Shown piece by piece: positions 28,692 through 42,659 of a DNA stretch of 64,000 bases. The DNA is taken from the NCBI RefSeq assembly GCF_000761245.1, contig NZ_AWOR01000001.1:248001-312000 (forward strand). Reading direction: 5' to 3'. Numbering within the stretch: the first letter of the stretch is position 1; the number at the start of each line of letters is the position of its first letter. This DNA comes from Comamonas testosteroni. GTDB lineage: Bacteria > Pseudomonadota > Gammaproteobacteria > Burkholderiales > Burkholderiaceae_C. The notes under the pieces are model-generated. The model saw nothing but the letters and a program-made list of their open reading frames with translations, was not told where the DNA came from and made no database searches. Position numbers and translations under genes: made by a program.

Positions 28692-29393
28692 TCAGGCCGC
28701 CTTCTTGAAGCCGCCGGCCTGGGTGGCCACGCGCTCGATCTTCACCACCTGGCTCACATAGATGCCCGGGGTGACCACGGATTCGGGGTCAAGCTGGCCG
28801 AGTTCCACGATGTCATGCACGGTGGCCACGGTGAACTTGGCGGCCGAGGCCATCACGGGGCCGAAGTTGCGCGCCGACATGCGGTAGGTCAGATTGCCCC
28901 AGCGGTCGCCTTTTTCCGCCTTGATCAGGGCCACATCGCCATGGATGGGGTACTCCAGCACATAGTGCTTGCCGTTGATCTCGCGCGTTTCCTTGCCTTT
29001 TGCGAGTTCGGTGCCGTAGGCCGTGGGGCAGAAGAAAGCGCCTATGCCAGCAGCGGCGGCGCGCATGCGCTCGGCCAGGTTGCCCTGGGCCACCAGCTCT
29101 AGCTCGATCTTGCCGCTGCGGTACAGCTCGTCGAAGACCCAGCTGTCCACCTGGCGCGGGAAGCTGCAGATGATCTTGCGCACTTGGCCGGTCTTGAGCA
29201 GGGCGGCCAGGCCGGTGTCGCCGTTGCCGGCGTTGTTGTTGACCACGGTGAGCTCGCGTGCACCCTGGGCGATCAGGCCGTCGATCAGCTCGCCGGGAAT
29301 GCCCGAGGTGCCGAAGCCGCCGATGAGCACGGTGGAGCCGTCTTGAATGCCGGACAGGGCCTGAGCGACCGAGTCGGCGATCTTGTTGATCAT
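28692..29393 (-). CDS. pcaI: 3-oxoadipate CoA-transferase subunit A
   Basis: Alpha subunit of the 3-oxoadipate:succinyl-CoA transferase. The 233-residue product has the oxyanion-type glycine motif LIGGFGTSGIP near residue 23, VVNNNAGNGDTGLAALL near 50 and GDVALIKAEKGDRWGNLTYR near 155. The ATG at 29393 is the family start. It is the first gene of the minus-strand catabolic cluster and is divergent from an IclR regulator across 94 bases that carry operator-like repeats. Confidence 0.92.
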   Translation of the reverse strand: MINKIADSVAQALSGIQDGSTVLIGGFGTSGIPGELIDGLIAQGARELTVVNNNAGNGDTGLAALLKTGQVRKIICSFPRQVDSWVFDELYRSGKIELELVAQGNLAERMRAAAAGIGAFFCPTAYGTELAKGKETREINGKHYVLEYPIHGDVALIKAEKGDRWGNLTYRMSARNFGPVMASAAKFTVATVHDIVELGQLDPESVVTPGIYVSQVVKIERVATQAGGFKKAA

Positions 29394-29423
29394 GGGTGTC
29401 TCCAATTTTCTATACAAAGACTT

Positions 29424-29467
29424 GCGCCGTTGGCGCTAAAATGTTCGCATATAGAACATTTGTTCGC
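29424..29467. promoter_or_regulatory. IclR-type operator region between pcaI and the regulator gene
   Basis: TGTTCGC (29442-29448) and GAACA (29454-29458) form a palindrome-like pair, with a third, direct TGTTCGC at 29461-29467. Two inverted units plus a direct one resemble the three-repeat sites described for PcaU/PobR. A separate palindrome GCGCC-GTT-GGCGC lies at 29424-29436. Confidence 0.6.
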
Positions 29468-29487
29468 TAAAAGAATTGTAGGAAAGG

Positions 29488-30333
29488 ATGAAGAAAATGG
29501 AGACTGTAAAAACCACATCAGGGAAAACCCCCGGAGGGGCCGAAGCGACTCCGCTCAAGCCCGGTGACAGCTATGTGCAGTCCTTTGCCCGGGGGCTGGA
29601 AGTCATACGTTCGTTCAGTGCCAGGGCGCCGGAGCAGACGCTCAGCGAGGTGGCTGCCGCCACGGGCCTGACGCGTGCCGGTGCAAGGCGCATCCTTCTG
29701 ACGCTGCAGACGCTGGGCTATGTGCGCAGCGACGGCAAGTACTACGCACTCACGCCGCGCATCCTGGATCTGGGCTTTGCCTATCTGAGCTCCACGCCGC
29801 TGTGGAATCTGGCCGAGCCGGCGATGGAGGCGCTGGTGGACGAGGTCAAGGAGTCATGCTCGGCCGCCGTGCTCGAAGGCCTGGATGTGGTCTATGTGCT
29901 GCGCGTGCATACGCACAAGATCATGAGCACCAATCTGGGCGTGGGTTCGCGATTGCCCGCTTTCTGGACATCCATGGGCCGGGTGCTGCTGGCGGCGCTG
30001 CCCCCCGATGAGCTGCGGGCGCTGATGGCCCGGCGCGAGCAGCGCGCCTTCACGCGCCACACGCTGACCGGCGACGACGAGCTGTATGCCGAGATTGCCC
30101 GCGTGCGCGAGCAGGGCTGGGCCCTGCTCAACCAGGAGCTGGAGGAGGGCCTGATCTCGATCGCCGCCCCCATACGCAATGCGCGCGGCCAGACGGTAGC
30201 GGCGCTCAACATCAGCGGTCAGGCCAACCGCACCAGCGAGCAGATGATGCGCGAGGGGTTGCTGCCGCAACTGCTGGCCGCTACGCGCCACATCAGCCAG
30301 TTGCTGAGTGCTTCGGGCCGCATGCATCTGTGA
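29488..30333 (+). CDS. pcaR: IclR-family regulator (PcaR/PcaU type)
   Basis: Regulator of 281 residues with a winged helix-turn-helix (about residues 28-90, TLSEVAAATGLTRAGARRILLTLQTLGYV) and a C-terminal IclR effector domain (about 105-270). Sequence and length fit the PcaR/PcaU/PobR subgroup that senses 3-oxoadipate or protocatechuate. It is divergent from pcaI, so autoregulation plus control of the cluster is likely. A second ATG at 29497 is also well placed relative to GGAAAGG. The symbol is assigned by family and context. Confidence 0.82.
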   Translation: MKKMETVKTTSGKTPGGAEATPLKPGDSYVQSFARGLEVIRSFSARAPEQTLSEVAAATGLTRAGARRILLTLQTLGYVRSDGKYYALTPRILDLGFAYLSSTPLWNLAEPAMEALVDEVKESCSAAVLEGLDVVYVLRVHTHKIMSTNLGVGSRLPAFWTSMGRVLLAALPPDELRALMARREQRAFTRHTLTGDDELYAEIARVREQGWALLNQELEEGLISIAAPIRNARGQTVAALNISGQANRTSEQMMREGLLPQLLAATRHISQLLSASGRMHL

Positions 30334-30421
30334 TGTCTGGCGCCTGAGGGCGCGTCGGCCCTGGCGCGACGCTTCATAATGACCGAACGCCTTCCCTGTC
30401 GCCCCTGTCCAAGTCCGCTCC

Positions 30422-31129
30422 ATGGCCCGTCTTCCCCGTCTCACGCTGGCAAACATGCCGCACCACATCATCCAGCGTGGCAACAACAGCGGCGAGATCT
30501 TTGTGGACGCGCAGGACCGCCTGGTCATGCTGGATCTGCTGCGCGAGATGGCGCGGCGCTTCGAGGTCGATGTGCATGCCTATGTGCTCATGCCCAACCA
30601 CTTCCATCTGCTGCTGACGCCCAGGACCGAGCAGGGCGTGCCCCAGTTCATGCAGGCCGTGGGACGCAGCTATGTGCGCTACTTCAACAACCGGCACGGA
30701 CGTACCGGTACCCTGTGGGAGGGGCGCTACCGCTGCACCGTGCTGCAGGCCGAGCAGTGGCTGATGGCCACCATGGTCTCCATGGATCTCAACCCCGTGC
30801 GCGACGGGCTGGTGCAGCGCGCGGTGGACTGGCCCTGGTCCAGCTATGCGCACAACGCAGGCCTGCAAAGCGATGCACTCATCAGCCCGCACGCGCTTTT
30901 CTGGGCTCTGGGCAACACGCCGTTTGCCCGAGATGCGGCATATGTAAGGGCCGTGGAGGCTGGTCTGGATGCCGATACCCAGGCGCAGATCAGCCATGCC
31001 GCACTGCGTGGCTGGGCTTTGGGCGAGCCCGATTTCATTGAAAATTTGCAACAGAAAACCGAGCGGCGCGTGAAGCGGCAGAAGGCCGGCAGGCCTGCAG
31101 CACGCACAGCTTCGGTGCACGAGGACTAG
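30422..31129 (+). CDS. REP-associated tyrosine transposase (RAYT) family protein
   Basis: A 235-residue Y1 HUH-type transposase of the IS200/REP-associated group. The HUH pair is in VLMPNHFHLLL (His60, His62), candidate catalytic Tyr84/Tyr87 are in GRSYVRYFNN, and GRTGTLWEGRYR is the family signature. The basic C-terminus (residues 210-230, rich in Lys/Arg) is typical. RAYTs are single-copy domesticated transposases that may spread REP palindromes. No IS ends were found around it; a palindrome with AATTGG/CCAATT arms lies 90 bases downstream. Confidence 0.88.
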   Translation: MARLPRLTLANMPHHIIQRGNNSGEIFVDAQDRLVMLDLLREMARRFEVDVHAYVLMPNHFHLLLTPRTEQGVPQFMQAVGRSYVRYFNNRHGRTGTLWEGRYRCTVLQAEQWLMATMVSMDLNPVRDGLVQRAVDWPWSSYAHNAGLQSDALISPHALFWALGNTPFARDAAYVRAVEAGLDADTQAQISHAALRGWALGEPDFIENLQQKTERRVKRQKAGRPAARTASVHED

Positions 31130-31218
31130 GCGGTTCTTTCAACCCCTTGTTTTTATTGGATTGCTTTGCGCTGTTTTTATGTGTCCCTAATTAAATGCAA
31201 ATAAAAAAAGTTGGGAAT

Positions 31219-31241
31219 TAATTGGAATCTGACCCCAATTA
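31219..31241. repeat. Palindrome downstream of the RAYT gene
   Basis: Arms TAATTGG (31219-31225) and CCAATTA (31235-31241) around AATCTGACC, in an AT-rich region that contrasts with the rest of the window. Its position in the RAYT flank makes it a candidate substrate of that transposase. Confidence 0.6.
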
Positions 31242-31248
31242 AAACTTA

Positions 31249-31277
31249 TTGCATAACTTCATGTCCTGTCGTAATCT
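31249..31277 (+). promoter_or_regulatory. Candidate sigma-70 promoter for gltBD
   Basis: TTGCAT (31249-31254), a 17-base spacer and TAATCT (31272-31277), 34 bases before the gltB start. The RAYT-flank palindrome ends only seven bases upstream of the -35 box. Confidence 0.5.
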
Positions 31278-31311
31278 TGCGTTCCCCGCGATTGATATAA
31301 GAGGATTCCCC

Positions 31312-36048
<4,737 letters not shown>

Positions 36049-36121
36049 ACACGGCTCCAAGCGGTGGCGGCCAGGCGGCCACCGCACTGCAAGCGAACAC
36101 AGATTTCAAGGATTAAAGATC

Positions 36122-37597
36122 ATGGGAAAGACCACCGGCTTCATGGAATACGAGCGCATCGAAGAGGGCTATGCCCCCGTTGCGGAACGTCTCAAGCACT
36201 ACAAGGAATTCGTCATCGGCCTGACCACCGATCAGGCCAAGGTGCAGGCTGCACGCTGCATGGACTGCGGCACGCCGTTTTGCAACAACGGCTGCCCGGT
36301 CAACAACATCATTCCGGACTTCAACGACCTCGTGTACCAGGGTGACTGGAAGAACGCCATCACCACGCTGCACAGCACCAACAACTTCCCCGAGTTCACG
36401 GGCCGCATCTGCCCCGCACCCTGCGAAGCTGCCTGTGTGGCCAATATCAACGGCGATGCCATCGGCATCAAGTCCATCGAGCACTCCATCATCGACCGTG
36501 CCTGGAGCGAAGGCTGGGTCAAGCCCCTGCTGCCCAAGCACAAGACCGGCAAGAAGGTGGCGGTGGTCGGTGCCGGCCCTGCAGGCATGGCCGCGGCCCA
36601 GCAACTGGTGCGCGCCGGCCATGACGTGACCCTGTTCGAGAAGAACGACCGCGTGGGCGGCCTGCTGCGCTACGGCATTCCCGACTTCAAGCTGGACAAG
36701 GGCCTGATCGACCGCCGTGTCGAGCAGATGGTGGCCGAAGGCCTGAAGATCCGCACCGGCGTGCTGATTGCCGGCAAGGACGGTCTGGGCAAGGATTCCA
36801 AGGTCACCAACTGGGCCAAGGAAACCATCAGCCCCGAGCAGCTCAATGCCGAGTTCGACGCCGTGCTGCTGACCGGCGGCTCCGAGCAGTCGCGTGATCT
36901 GCCCGTGCCCGGCCGCGATCTGGAAGGCGTGCACTTCGCGATGGAGTTCCTGCCCCAGCAGAACAAGGTCAACGCGGGCGACAAGCTCAAGGGCCAGATC
37001 CGTGCCGACGGCAAGCATGTCATCGTCATCGGCGGTGGCGACACCGGCTCCGACTGCGTGGGCACCTCCAACCGCCATGGCGCCAAGAGCGTGACCCAGT
37101 TCGAGGTCATGCCCATGCCGCCCGAGCAGGAGAACAAGCCCCTGGTCTGGCCTTACTGGCCGATCAAGCTGCGTACCTCGTCCAGCCACGACGAAGGCGT
37201 GGTGCGCGAGTTCGCCATCTCCACCAAGGAGTTCGGCGGCGAAAAAGGCAAGGTCAAGAGCCTGACCACCGTGCAGGTCGAGTTCAAGGACGGCAAGCTG
37301 AGCGAAGTGCCCGGCACGGAAAAGGTCTGGCCCGCCGATCTGGTGCTGCTGGCCATGGGCTTTGTGAACCCGGTGGCCACTGTGCTCGAAGCCTTTGGCG
37401 TCGACAAGGATGCACGCGGCAACGCCAAGGCCAGCACCGACTTCATCGGCGGCTATGCCACCAGCGTGCCCAAGGTGTTCGCCGCCGGCGACATCCGCCG
37501 CGGCCAGTCGCTGGTCGTGTGGGCGATCCGCGAAGGCCGCCAGGCGGCGCGTTCCGTGGACGAGTTCCTGATGGGCGCCAGCGAACTGCCTCGCTGA
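36122..37597 (+). CDS. gltD: Glutamate synthase (NADPH) small subunit
   Basis: Oxidises NADPH and feeds electrons through 4Fe-4S clusters to GltB. The 491-residue product has N-terminal cluster cysteines 46, 49, 54 and 58 ([14 protein letters not shown]) and a second set in [10 protein letters not shown]. The FAD dinucleotide fold is [13 protein letters not shown] near residue 148, the NADPH fold [11 protein letters not shown] near 303, and the C-terminal FAD segment is [18 protein letters not shown]. It is co-transcribed with gltB and followed by a strong terminator. Confidence 0.97.
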   Translation: MGKTTGFMEYERIEEGYAPVAERLKHYKEFVIGLTTDQAKVQAARCMDCGTPFCNNGCPVNNIIPDFNDLVYQGDWKNAITTLHSTNNFPEFTGRICPAPCEAACVANINGDAIGIKSIEHSIIDRAWSEGWVKPLLPKHKTGKKVAVVGAGPAGMAAAQQLVRAGHDVTLFEKNDRVGGLLRYGIPDFKLDKGLIDRRVEQMVAEGLKIRTGVLIAGKDGLGKDSKVTNWAKETISPEQLNAEFDAVLLTGGSEQSRDLPVPGRDLEGVHFAMEFLPQQNKVNAGDKLKGQIRADGKHVIVIGGGDTGSDCVGTSNRHGAKSVTQFEVMPMPPEQENKPLVWPYWPIKLRTSSSHDEGVVREFAISTKEFGGEKGKVKSLTTVQVEFKDGKLSEVPGTEKVWPADLVLLAMGFVNPVATVLEAFGVDKDARGNAKASTDFIGGYATSVPKVFAAGDIRRGQSLVVWAIREGRQAARSVDEFLMGASELPR

Positions 37598-37620
37598 TCA
37601 TTCACGGCGGCTCATCACAC

Positions 37621-37652
37621 AAAAGGCATTCCTCGGAATGCCTTTTGTTTTT
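37621..37652. terminator. Terminator after gltD
   Basis: Perfect 12-bp stem AAAAGGCATTCC / GGAATGCCTTTT with a two-base TC centre, then GTTTTT. Symmetric, so it could act in both directions. Confidence 0.9.
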
Positions 37653-37739
37653 GATAGCTGCAAGCGCTTGCCTTGACTGTAATTCAGATGGTTTTTATTA
37701 GGTTTTTGATTGCTGCAAAGCGCAAGGCGCTATCAAAAA
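37648..37739. repeat. Palindromic intergenic repeat, copy R3
   Basis: Perfect 11-bp outer arms TTTTTGATAGC (37648-37658) and GCTATCAAAAA (37729-37739); the left half reads AGCTGCAAGCGCTTG and the core has ATTCAG, aligning with R1, R2 and R4. It fills the gap between gltD and the convergent DUF3293 gene. Confidence 0.65.
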
Positions 37740-37741
37740 AG

Positions 37742-38191
37742 TCAGCGCAGCCACAGCAGCCTGGGCTGGGCGTCGGCATCGCTCCACAGAACGGCGTTCT
37801 GCTGCCAGCGCCGGCCCCATTGCAGGGCCGTGTCGGCATCCATGCCCCAGATCAGCACGCTGTCTTCGGCGGGCCACTGGCCTTGGGGGTCCTGGCCGCA
37901 GCCGTCCAGATACTGCCAGCCCGCGCTGTCCAGCGCATGGCGCAGGGCGCTCATGCGGCGGGCGTTGTCGGCCTGCTCCAGGATCTGTCCCCAGGGATTG
38001 CAGGCCGTGAGATAGCAGGCGGCCTGGATGGGCTGCCGTCCCAGTTGCTGCCCGAGCCAGTCATTGCGCTCGCCCACGCGTAGCGTCTGCGCGACAGCGC
38101 CCCGGGCGGCGTGCACCTGGTAGAGCGCGTTGCGATAGGCCTGCTGCAAGGCGGCGGGGAGCTGGCTGGTGCCGGGCGACGGTGGTGACAT
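37742..38191 (-). CDS. DUF3293 domain-containing protein
   Basis: Conserved 149-residue protein of unknown function. Recognisable family segments are ACYLTACNPWGQIL near residue 57, LDGCGQDPQGQWPAEDSVLIWGMD near 95 and the aromatic C-terminus NAVLWSDADAQPRLLWLR. The start at 38191 gives a compact protein beginning MSPPSPGTS; the frame stays open upstream but runs under the promoter of the next gene. It stands alone, convergent with gltD. Confidence 0.75.
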   Translation of the reverse strand: MSPPSPGTSQLPAALQQAYRNALYQVHAARGAVAQTLRVGERNDWLGQQLGRQPIQAACYLTACNPWGQILEQADNARRMSALRHALDSAGWQYLDGCGQDPQGQWPAEDSVLIWGMDADTALQWGRRWQQNAVLWSDADAQPRLLWLR

Positions 38192-38459
38192 GGTCTGGAG
38201 TTTGGCAAGCTTGCAGATGGAGAGGACTTGCGCAAACAAGAATTCAACAACGGCCGGCCTCCTGAGGCAGCCGTCTTGCCTGAACCTGTTTTGCGTAAGT
38301 CGTGATGGTTTTGCGACCGGCGAGTGACGTTCTGTCCCGTCTGCGCGACAATAGCGGATTCGGCGCTGGCGGCAGCCCGGCTCCGGGGCTGTTGCGATAG
38401 ACACCCGGGCGGGAGACAAAGCCCCTGCCTCCGCTTTTTCCACTTCAAATTTTGACGCC

Positions 38460-39269
38460 ATGAAAAAACGTACCCTGCTGGCCTCGGTGGCCCTGACTGC
38501 AATTTTGGCTGCCTGCGGCAAGAACGAGCCCGCAAGCAACACCGCTGCAGCTCCTGCGCCCGCTCCTGCGGCAGTCGCCGCCAAGCTGGTGGTGGGTCTG
38601 GACGACAACTTCCCGCCCATGGGTTTCCGTGACGAAAAGAACGAGCTGGTCGGTTTCGACATCGACATGGCCCGTGAAGTGGCCAAGCGCGCCAATATCG
38701 AAGTGCAATTCAAGCCCATCGACTGGAACGCCAAGGAAGCCGAGCTGCTGGGCAAGCGTGTGGACGCTCTGTGGAACGGCCTGACCATTCTGGAAGAGCG
38801 CAAGGAAAAGATCCTGTTCTCCGATCCCTACATGGTGAACAAGCAGATCATCATCGTGAAGGCCGGCTCTCCCATCAAGAGCAAGGCTGACATGGTCGGC
38901 AAGATCGTGGGTGCCCAGGAAGGCTCCAGCGCCGTGACCGCCCTGACCAAGGACAAGGAACTGTCGGACAAGTTCAAGGAAACCAAGCTCTTCGGCGACA
39001 ACATCACGGCTTTGATGGATCTGGAAGCCGGCCGCCTGGACGTGGTGGTGGTCGATGAAGTGGTGGGCCGTTTCCTGGTCAACAAAAAGCCCGAAAACTA
39101 CGTGGTGCTGGCTGATGACTTCGGTACCGAAGACTACGGCGTGGGCTTTCGCAAGGACGACGAAGCCACGCGCAACAAGGTCAACGATGTGCTGACCGAA
39201 ATGAAGAAGGACGGCAAGGCTGCTGAAATCGCCCAGAAGTGGTTTGGCGCTGACGTGATCAAGCACTAA
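38460..39269 (+). CDS. Polar amino acid ABC transporter substrate-binding lipoprotein
   Basis: Periplasmic receptor of 269 residues with a lipobox (LAAC, Cys19) and an Ala/Pro-rich linker. The family 3 solute-binding fold follows: VVGLDDNFPPMGFRDEKNELVGFDIDMAREVAKR near residue 44, DALWNGLTILEERKEKILFSDPYM near 102, and the hinge region LEAGRLDVVVVDEVV near 190. A polar or charged amino acid is likely. The permease and ATPase genes follow, separated by a strong terminator that probably lets the receptor be made in excess. Confidence 0.9.
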   Translation: MKKRTLLASVALTAILAACGKNEPASNTAAAPAPAPAAVAAKLVVGLDDNFPPMGFRDEKNELVGFDIDMAREVAKRANIEVQFKPIDWNAKEAELLGKRVDALWNGLTILEERKEKILFSDPYMVNKQIIIVKAGSPIKSKADMVGKIVGAQEGSSAVTALTKDKELSDKFKETKLFGDNITALMDLEAGRLDVVVVDEVVGRFLVNKKPENYVVLADDFGTEDYGVGFRKDDEATRNKVNDVLTEMKKDGKAAEIAQKWFGADVIKH

Positions 39270-39288
39270 TCCCTTTTTCGTGTACTGC

Positions 39289-39320
39289 ACCGGCAATGCC
39301 TGGCATTGCCGGTTTTTTTT
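39289..39320 (+). terminator. Terminator or attenuator after the binding-protein gene
   Basis: Arms ACCGGCAATGCC (39289-39300) and GGCATTGCCGGT (39302-39313) followed by a T-run. Located inside an ABC transporter operon, it would favour expression of the receptor over the membrane components. Confidence 0.9.
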
Positions 39321-39412
39321 GCGACGACAATGCGTGCAAACACTTCCTTTTGCGCACGCCCGTGCCTGTGGCGGGCTTTCGATAGCTGCAGCGCCACACT
39401 GAAGGCCATTTG

Positions 39413-40066
39413 ATGGACTATGTAATCTCGCTCCTGGGGCCCATGTCGGCTGGTGCCCTTGTCACACTCAAGCTGTTTTTCATCACGCTGGTGCTTTCCA
39501 TTCCTCTGGGACTGGCGTTGGCGCTGATGCGCATCTCCAGCATCAAGCCGCTGAGCGGCGCCGTGGGCGCCTATATCTGGCTGATGCGCGGCACGCCGCT
39601 GATGCTGCAGCTGCTGTTTGTGTACTTCGCGCTGCCCTTTGTGCCCTACATCGGTGTGCGCCTGCCCGACTTTCAGGCGGCCGTGGTGGCGTTTGCGCTG
39701 AACTACGCAGCCTATTTCGCTGAAATTTTCCGCGCCGGCATCAAGTCCGTGGACCGCGGCCAGTACGAAGGCGCCAAGGTGCTGGGCATGACCTATGCCC
39801 AGACCATGCGCCGCATTGTGCTGCCCCAGATGTGGGCCCGCATCCTGCCGCCCGTCAGCAACGAGACCATCACCCTGGTCAAGGACACTTCGCTGATCTA
39901 TGTGCTGGCGCTCAACGACCTGCTGCGCGTGGCGCGCGGTGTGGTGCAGCGCGACTTCAGCTTCACGCCCTTTGTCGTGGCTGCGGCCTTCTATCTGATC
40001 ATGACCCTGGTGCTGACCTGGGGCTTCCAATACCTCGAGAAACGCTATGCCAAGTATGAAGCCTGA
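39413..40066 (+). CDS. Amino acid ABC transporter permease
   Basis: Membrane subunit of 217 residues with about five helices, in the HisM/GlnP family. The N-terminus [25 protein letters not shown] and the EAA loop [22 protein letters not shown] (residues about 121-142), which contacts the ATPase, are typical. The ATG at 39413 was chosen over the overlapping upstream TTG. Its end overlaps the ATPase gene by 20 bases. Confidence 0.92.
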   Translation: MDYVISLLGPMSAGALVTLKLFFITLVLSIPLGLALALMRISSIKPLSGAVGAYIWLMRGTPLMLQLLFVYFALPFVPYIGVRLPDFQAAVVAFALNYAAYFAEIFRAGIKSVDRGQYEGAKVLGMTYAQTMRRIVLPQMWARILPPVSNETITLVKDTSLIYVLALNDLLRVARGVVQRDFSFTPFVVAAAFYLIMTLVLTWGFQYLEKRYAKYEA

Positions 40067-40823
40067 TGTGATGATCTCCGCCCAGGGCATCCACAAGGCC
40101 TTTGGCGGCAATGAAGTGCTGCGCGGCGTTTCGCTGGAGCTCAAGCGTGGCGAAGTGGTGGCAGTGATCGGCCCGTCCGGATCGGGCAAGAGTACCTTCC
40201 TGCGCTGCCTCAACCACCTGGAGACGATTGACCGCGGCATCATCAGCATCGAAGGTGAGGTGCTGGCGCGCTCCGAGGGCGAGGCCAGGGCTCAGTATGT
40301 GAGCGATGCCGAAATCCGCAAGATCGGCCGCAAGATGGGCATGGTGTTTCAGTCCTTCAATCTGTTTCCCCATCTCACGGTGCTGGAAAACATCATCGAG
40401 GCGCCCATCATCGTCAAGGGCATGAAGCGCGAAGACATCATCCCCAAGGCCGAGGCCCTGCTTGCCAAGGTGGGGCTGGCCGCCAAGCGCGATGCCTACC
40501 CCAACCACCTCTCAGGCGGTCAGAAGCAGCGCGTGGCGATTGCGCGTGCGCTGGCCATGGAGCCGGACATTCTGCTGTTCGACGAGCCCACCTCGGCGCT
40601 GGACCCCGAGCTGACCGGCGAGGTGCTGCGCACCATGCGCGAACTGGCCGAGGAGCACATGACCATGCTGGTCGTGACCCACGAGATGGGTTTTGCACGC
40701 GAGGTGGCCAACCGCGTCATCTTCATGGACGGTGGCTACATCGTCGAGCAAGGCCCGTCCGAGGCGTTCTTTGCGGCGCCCCAGCACGAGCGCACCAAGG
40801 CGTTTTTGCAGAATATGTTGTAA
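40047..40823 (+). CDS. Amino acid ABC transporter ATP-binding protein
   Basis: ATPase of 258 residues in the GlnQ/HisP family. Walker [10 protein letters not shown] at about residues 42-50, Q-loop [18 protein letters not shown], signature [15 protein letters not shown] and Walker [16 protein letters not shown], then the H-loop VVTHEMGFA. The start at 40047 lies inside the permease gene; an ATG at 40056 is an alternative. It completes a receptor-permease-ATPase operon for polar amino acid uptake. Confidence 0.93.
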   Translation: MPSMKPDVMISAQGIHKAFGGNEVLRGVSLELKRGEVVAVIGPSGSGKSTFLRCLNHLETIDRGIISIEGEVLARSEGEARAQYVSDAEIRKIGRKMGMVFQSFNLFPHLTVLENIIEAPIIVKGMKREDIIPKAEALLAKVGLAAKRDAYPNHLSGGQKQRVAIARALAMEPDILLFDEPTSALDPELTGEVLRTMRELAEEHMTMLVVTHEMGFAREVANRVIFMDGGYIVEQGPSEAFFAAPQHERTKAFLQNML

Positions 40824-40896
40824 ATAAGTCGCAGCTGCCGCTGAGATTTCATATCGCAAAAAAGGCAGTTTGCGCATACACAACAAGGGCTGACAG

Positions 40897-40960
40897 CTCC
40901 TGAAACAGGAGTGATGGCTTTGCGCTCCAAGCCTAGCCTTGAAGAAACATTCGCGAATGT
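40897..40960. promoter_or_regulatory. Two perfect palindromes upstream of mlaF
   Basis: CTCCTG-AAA-CAGGAG (40897-40911) and the uninterrupted ACATTCGCGAATGT (40947-40960) lie in the 221-base gap before mlaF. They are candidate operators or a small terminator plus operator; no known regulator motif is recognised. The rest of the gap shows no gene. Confidence 0.45.
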
Positions 40961-41044
40961 ATGTTTACTTGGGGCTAACCCGAGCTTTTTGCCGAGCTTG
41001 TCGGCACAATACCAGTTTGCTTTCTCTTGAGCGGCTCTTCACGC

Positions 41045-41857
41045 ATGTCACCCAACGCACCCTTTGTGGAACTGCGCAATGTCACCTTTGGCTATGGTGA
41101 CCGCGTCATCCTGCGCGATCTGTCCCTGCAAGTGCCGCGCGGCAAGGTCACGGCGCTGATGGGCGCATCGGGCGGCGGCAAGACCACGGTGCTGCGTCTG
41201 ATCGGCGGGCAGAACCACGCCCAGCAGGGGCAGGTGCTGTTCGATGGTCAGGATGTGACCACCATGGATGCGCAGCAGCTCTACGCCGCGCGTCGCCGCA
41301 TGGGCATGCTGTTTCAGTTCGGTGCGCTGTTCACCGACATGAGCGTGTTCGACAACGTGGCCTTTCCGCTGCGCGAGCACACCGATCTGCCCGAAGAGCT
41401 GATTCGCGACATCGTGCTCATGAAGCTGCATGCCGTGGGCCTGCGCGGTGCGCGCGATCTGATGCCTTCCCAGGTCTCGGGCGGCATGGCCCGCCGCGTG
41501 GCACTGGCCCGCGCGATTGCGCTGGATCCCGAACTCATCATGTATGACGAGCCTTTCGCGGGTCTGGACCCTATTTCACTGGGTACCTCGGCGCAGCTGA
41601 TCCGCCAGCTCAACGATGCCATGGGCCTGACTTCGATTCTGGTTTCCCACGATCTGGAGGAAACCTTCCGCGTGGCCGACCATGTGGTGATTCTGGGGGC
41701 CGGAGGCGTTGCCGCTCAGGGCACACCCGATGAGGTGCGCGCCAGCGCCGACCCGTTGGTGCAGCAGTTCATCCATGCCAGACCCACGGGACCTGTGCCG
41801 TTTCACTATCCGGGCGTCAGCGCCGACGAGGACTTTGGCAGCAGGAGGCGTGCATGA
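41045..41857 (+). CDS. mlaF: Phospholipid transport ATP-binding protein MlaF
   Basis: Cytoplasmic ATPase of the Mla system, which maintains outer-membrane lipid asymmetry. The 270-residue product has Walker [10 protein letters not shown] (residues 40-48), a Q-loop in [20 protein letters not shown], signature [15 protein letters not shown], Walker [16 protein letters not shown] and the H-loop VSHDLEE. The GGMARR variant of the signature is typical of MlaF. The ATG at 41045 gives the family start. It overlaps mlaE by four bases. Confidence 0.95.
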   Translation: MSPNAPFVELRNVTFGYGDRVILRDLSLQVPRGKVTALMGASGGGKTTVLRLIGGQNHAQQGQVLFDGQDVTTMDAQQLYAARRRMGMLFQFGALFTDMSVFDNVAFPLREHTDLPEELIRDIVLMKLHAVGLRGARDLMPSQVSGGMARRVALARAIALDPELIMYDEPFAGLDPISLGTSAQLIRQLNDAMGLTSILVSHDLEETFRVADHVVILGAGGVAAQGTPDEVRASADPLVQQFIHARPTGPVPFHYPGVSADEDFGSRRRA

Positions 41858-42630
41858 ACTTTCTCGCACGCATTGGCCTGGCGGTGCGCTGCCAACTGGT
41901 CAACATGGGGATTGGCGCGCGCCTGCTGTGGCGCCTGCTGAGCTTGATGGGGCCGGCGCTGCGGCGCCCGCGCCTGATCGGCGACCAGATTCACTTTCTG
42001 GGCAATTATTCGCTGGCCATCATCGGCGTCTCCGGTCTGTTCGTGGGCTTTGTGCTGGGTCTGCAGGGCTATTACATCCTGCAGCGCTATGGCTCGGCCG
42101 AGGCGCTGGGCATGATGGTGGCCCTGAGCCTGCTGCGCGAGCTGGGGCCCGTGGTCACGGCCTTGCTGTTCGCGGGCCGTGCCGGCACGGCCCTGACTGC
42201 CGAAATCGGCCTGATGAAAGCCGGCGAACAGCTGTCTGCCATGGAGATGATGGCGGTCGACCCCGTCAAACGCATTCTGGCGCCGCGCTTCTGGGCCGGT
42301 CTGATCACCATGCCTTTGCTGGCTGCGGTCTTCAGTGCCGTCGGCGTGCTGGGAGGCTGGCTGGTGGGCGTGGTGATGATCGGCGTCGACAGCGGCGCTT
42401 TCTGGGGGCAGATGCAGCAGGGGGTGGACTGGTGGAGCGATTTGGGCAATGGCGTGCTCAAGAGCTTTGTCTTCGGCTTGGCCGTGACCTTTGTGGCCCT
42501 GCTTGAGGGCTATGCCGCCAAGCCTACGCCCGAAGGGGTTTCCCGGGCCACCACCCGTACCGTGGTCGTGGCTTCGCTGGCGGTGCTGGGTCTGGACTTC
42601 CTGCTCACCGCAACCATGTTCAGCATTTGA
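41854..42630 (+). CDS. mlaE: Phospholipid transport permease MlaE
   Basis: Inner-membrane permease of 258 residues with about five helices. The conserved [38 protein letters not shown] coupling region sits near residues 89-128, and [26 protein letters not shown] near 215. It partners with MlaF and MlaD to move phospholipids between MlaC and the inner membrane. It is coupled to mlaF by a four-base overlap. Confidence 0.95.
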   Translation: MNFLARIGLAVRCQLVNMGIGARLLWRLLSLMGPALRRPRLIGDQIHFLGNYSLAIIGVSGLFVGFVLGLQGYYILQRYGSAEALGMMVALSLLRELGPVVTALLFAGRAGTALTAEIGLMKAGEQLSAMEMMAVDPVKRILAPRFWAGLITMPLLAAVFSAVGVLGGWLVGVVMIGVDSGAFWGQMQQGVDWWSDLGNGVLKSFVFGLAVTFVALLEGYAAKPTPEGVSRATTRTVVVASLAVLGLDFLLTATMFSI

Positions 42631-42659
42631 GGCTGCACAGCAGATAAAGGTAGAAAATC

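Noticed and set aside
30422..31129. RAYT gene as part of an active IS200/IS605 element
   Set aside because: No IS-type left and right subterminal hairpins or second orf were found, and the protein has the RAYT signature of single-copy domesticated genes.
38192..38803. Possible N-terminal extension of the DUF3293 protein
   Set aside because: It would run antisense to the signal peptide of the amino acid-binding protein and its promoter; no domain is seen in the extension.
40947..40960. ACATTCGCGAATGT as a LexA box
   Set aside because: It does not fit the CTGT-N8-ACAG pattern and the downstream genes are not SOS genes.
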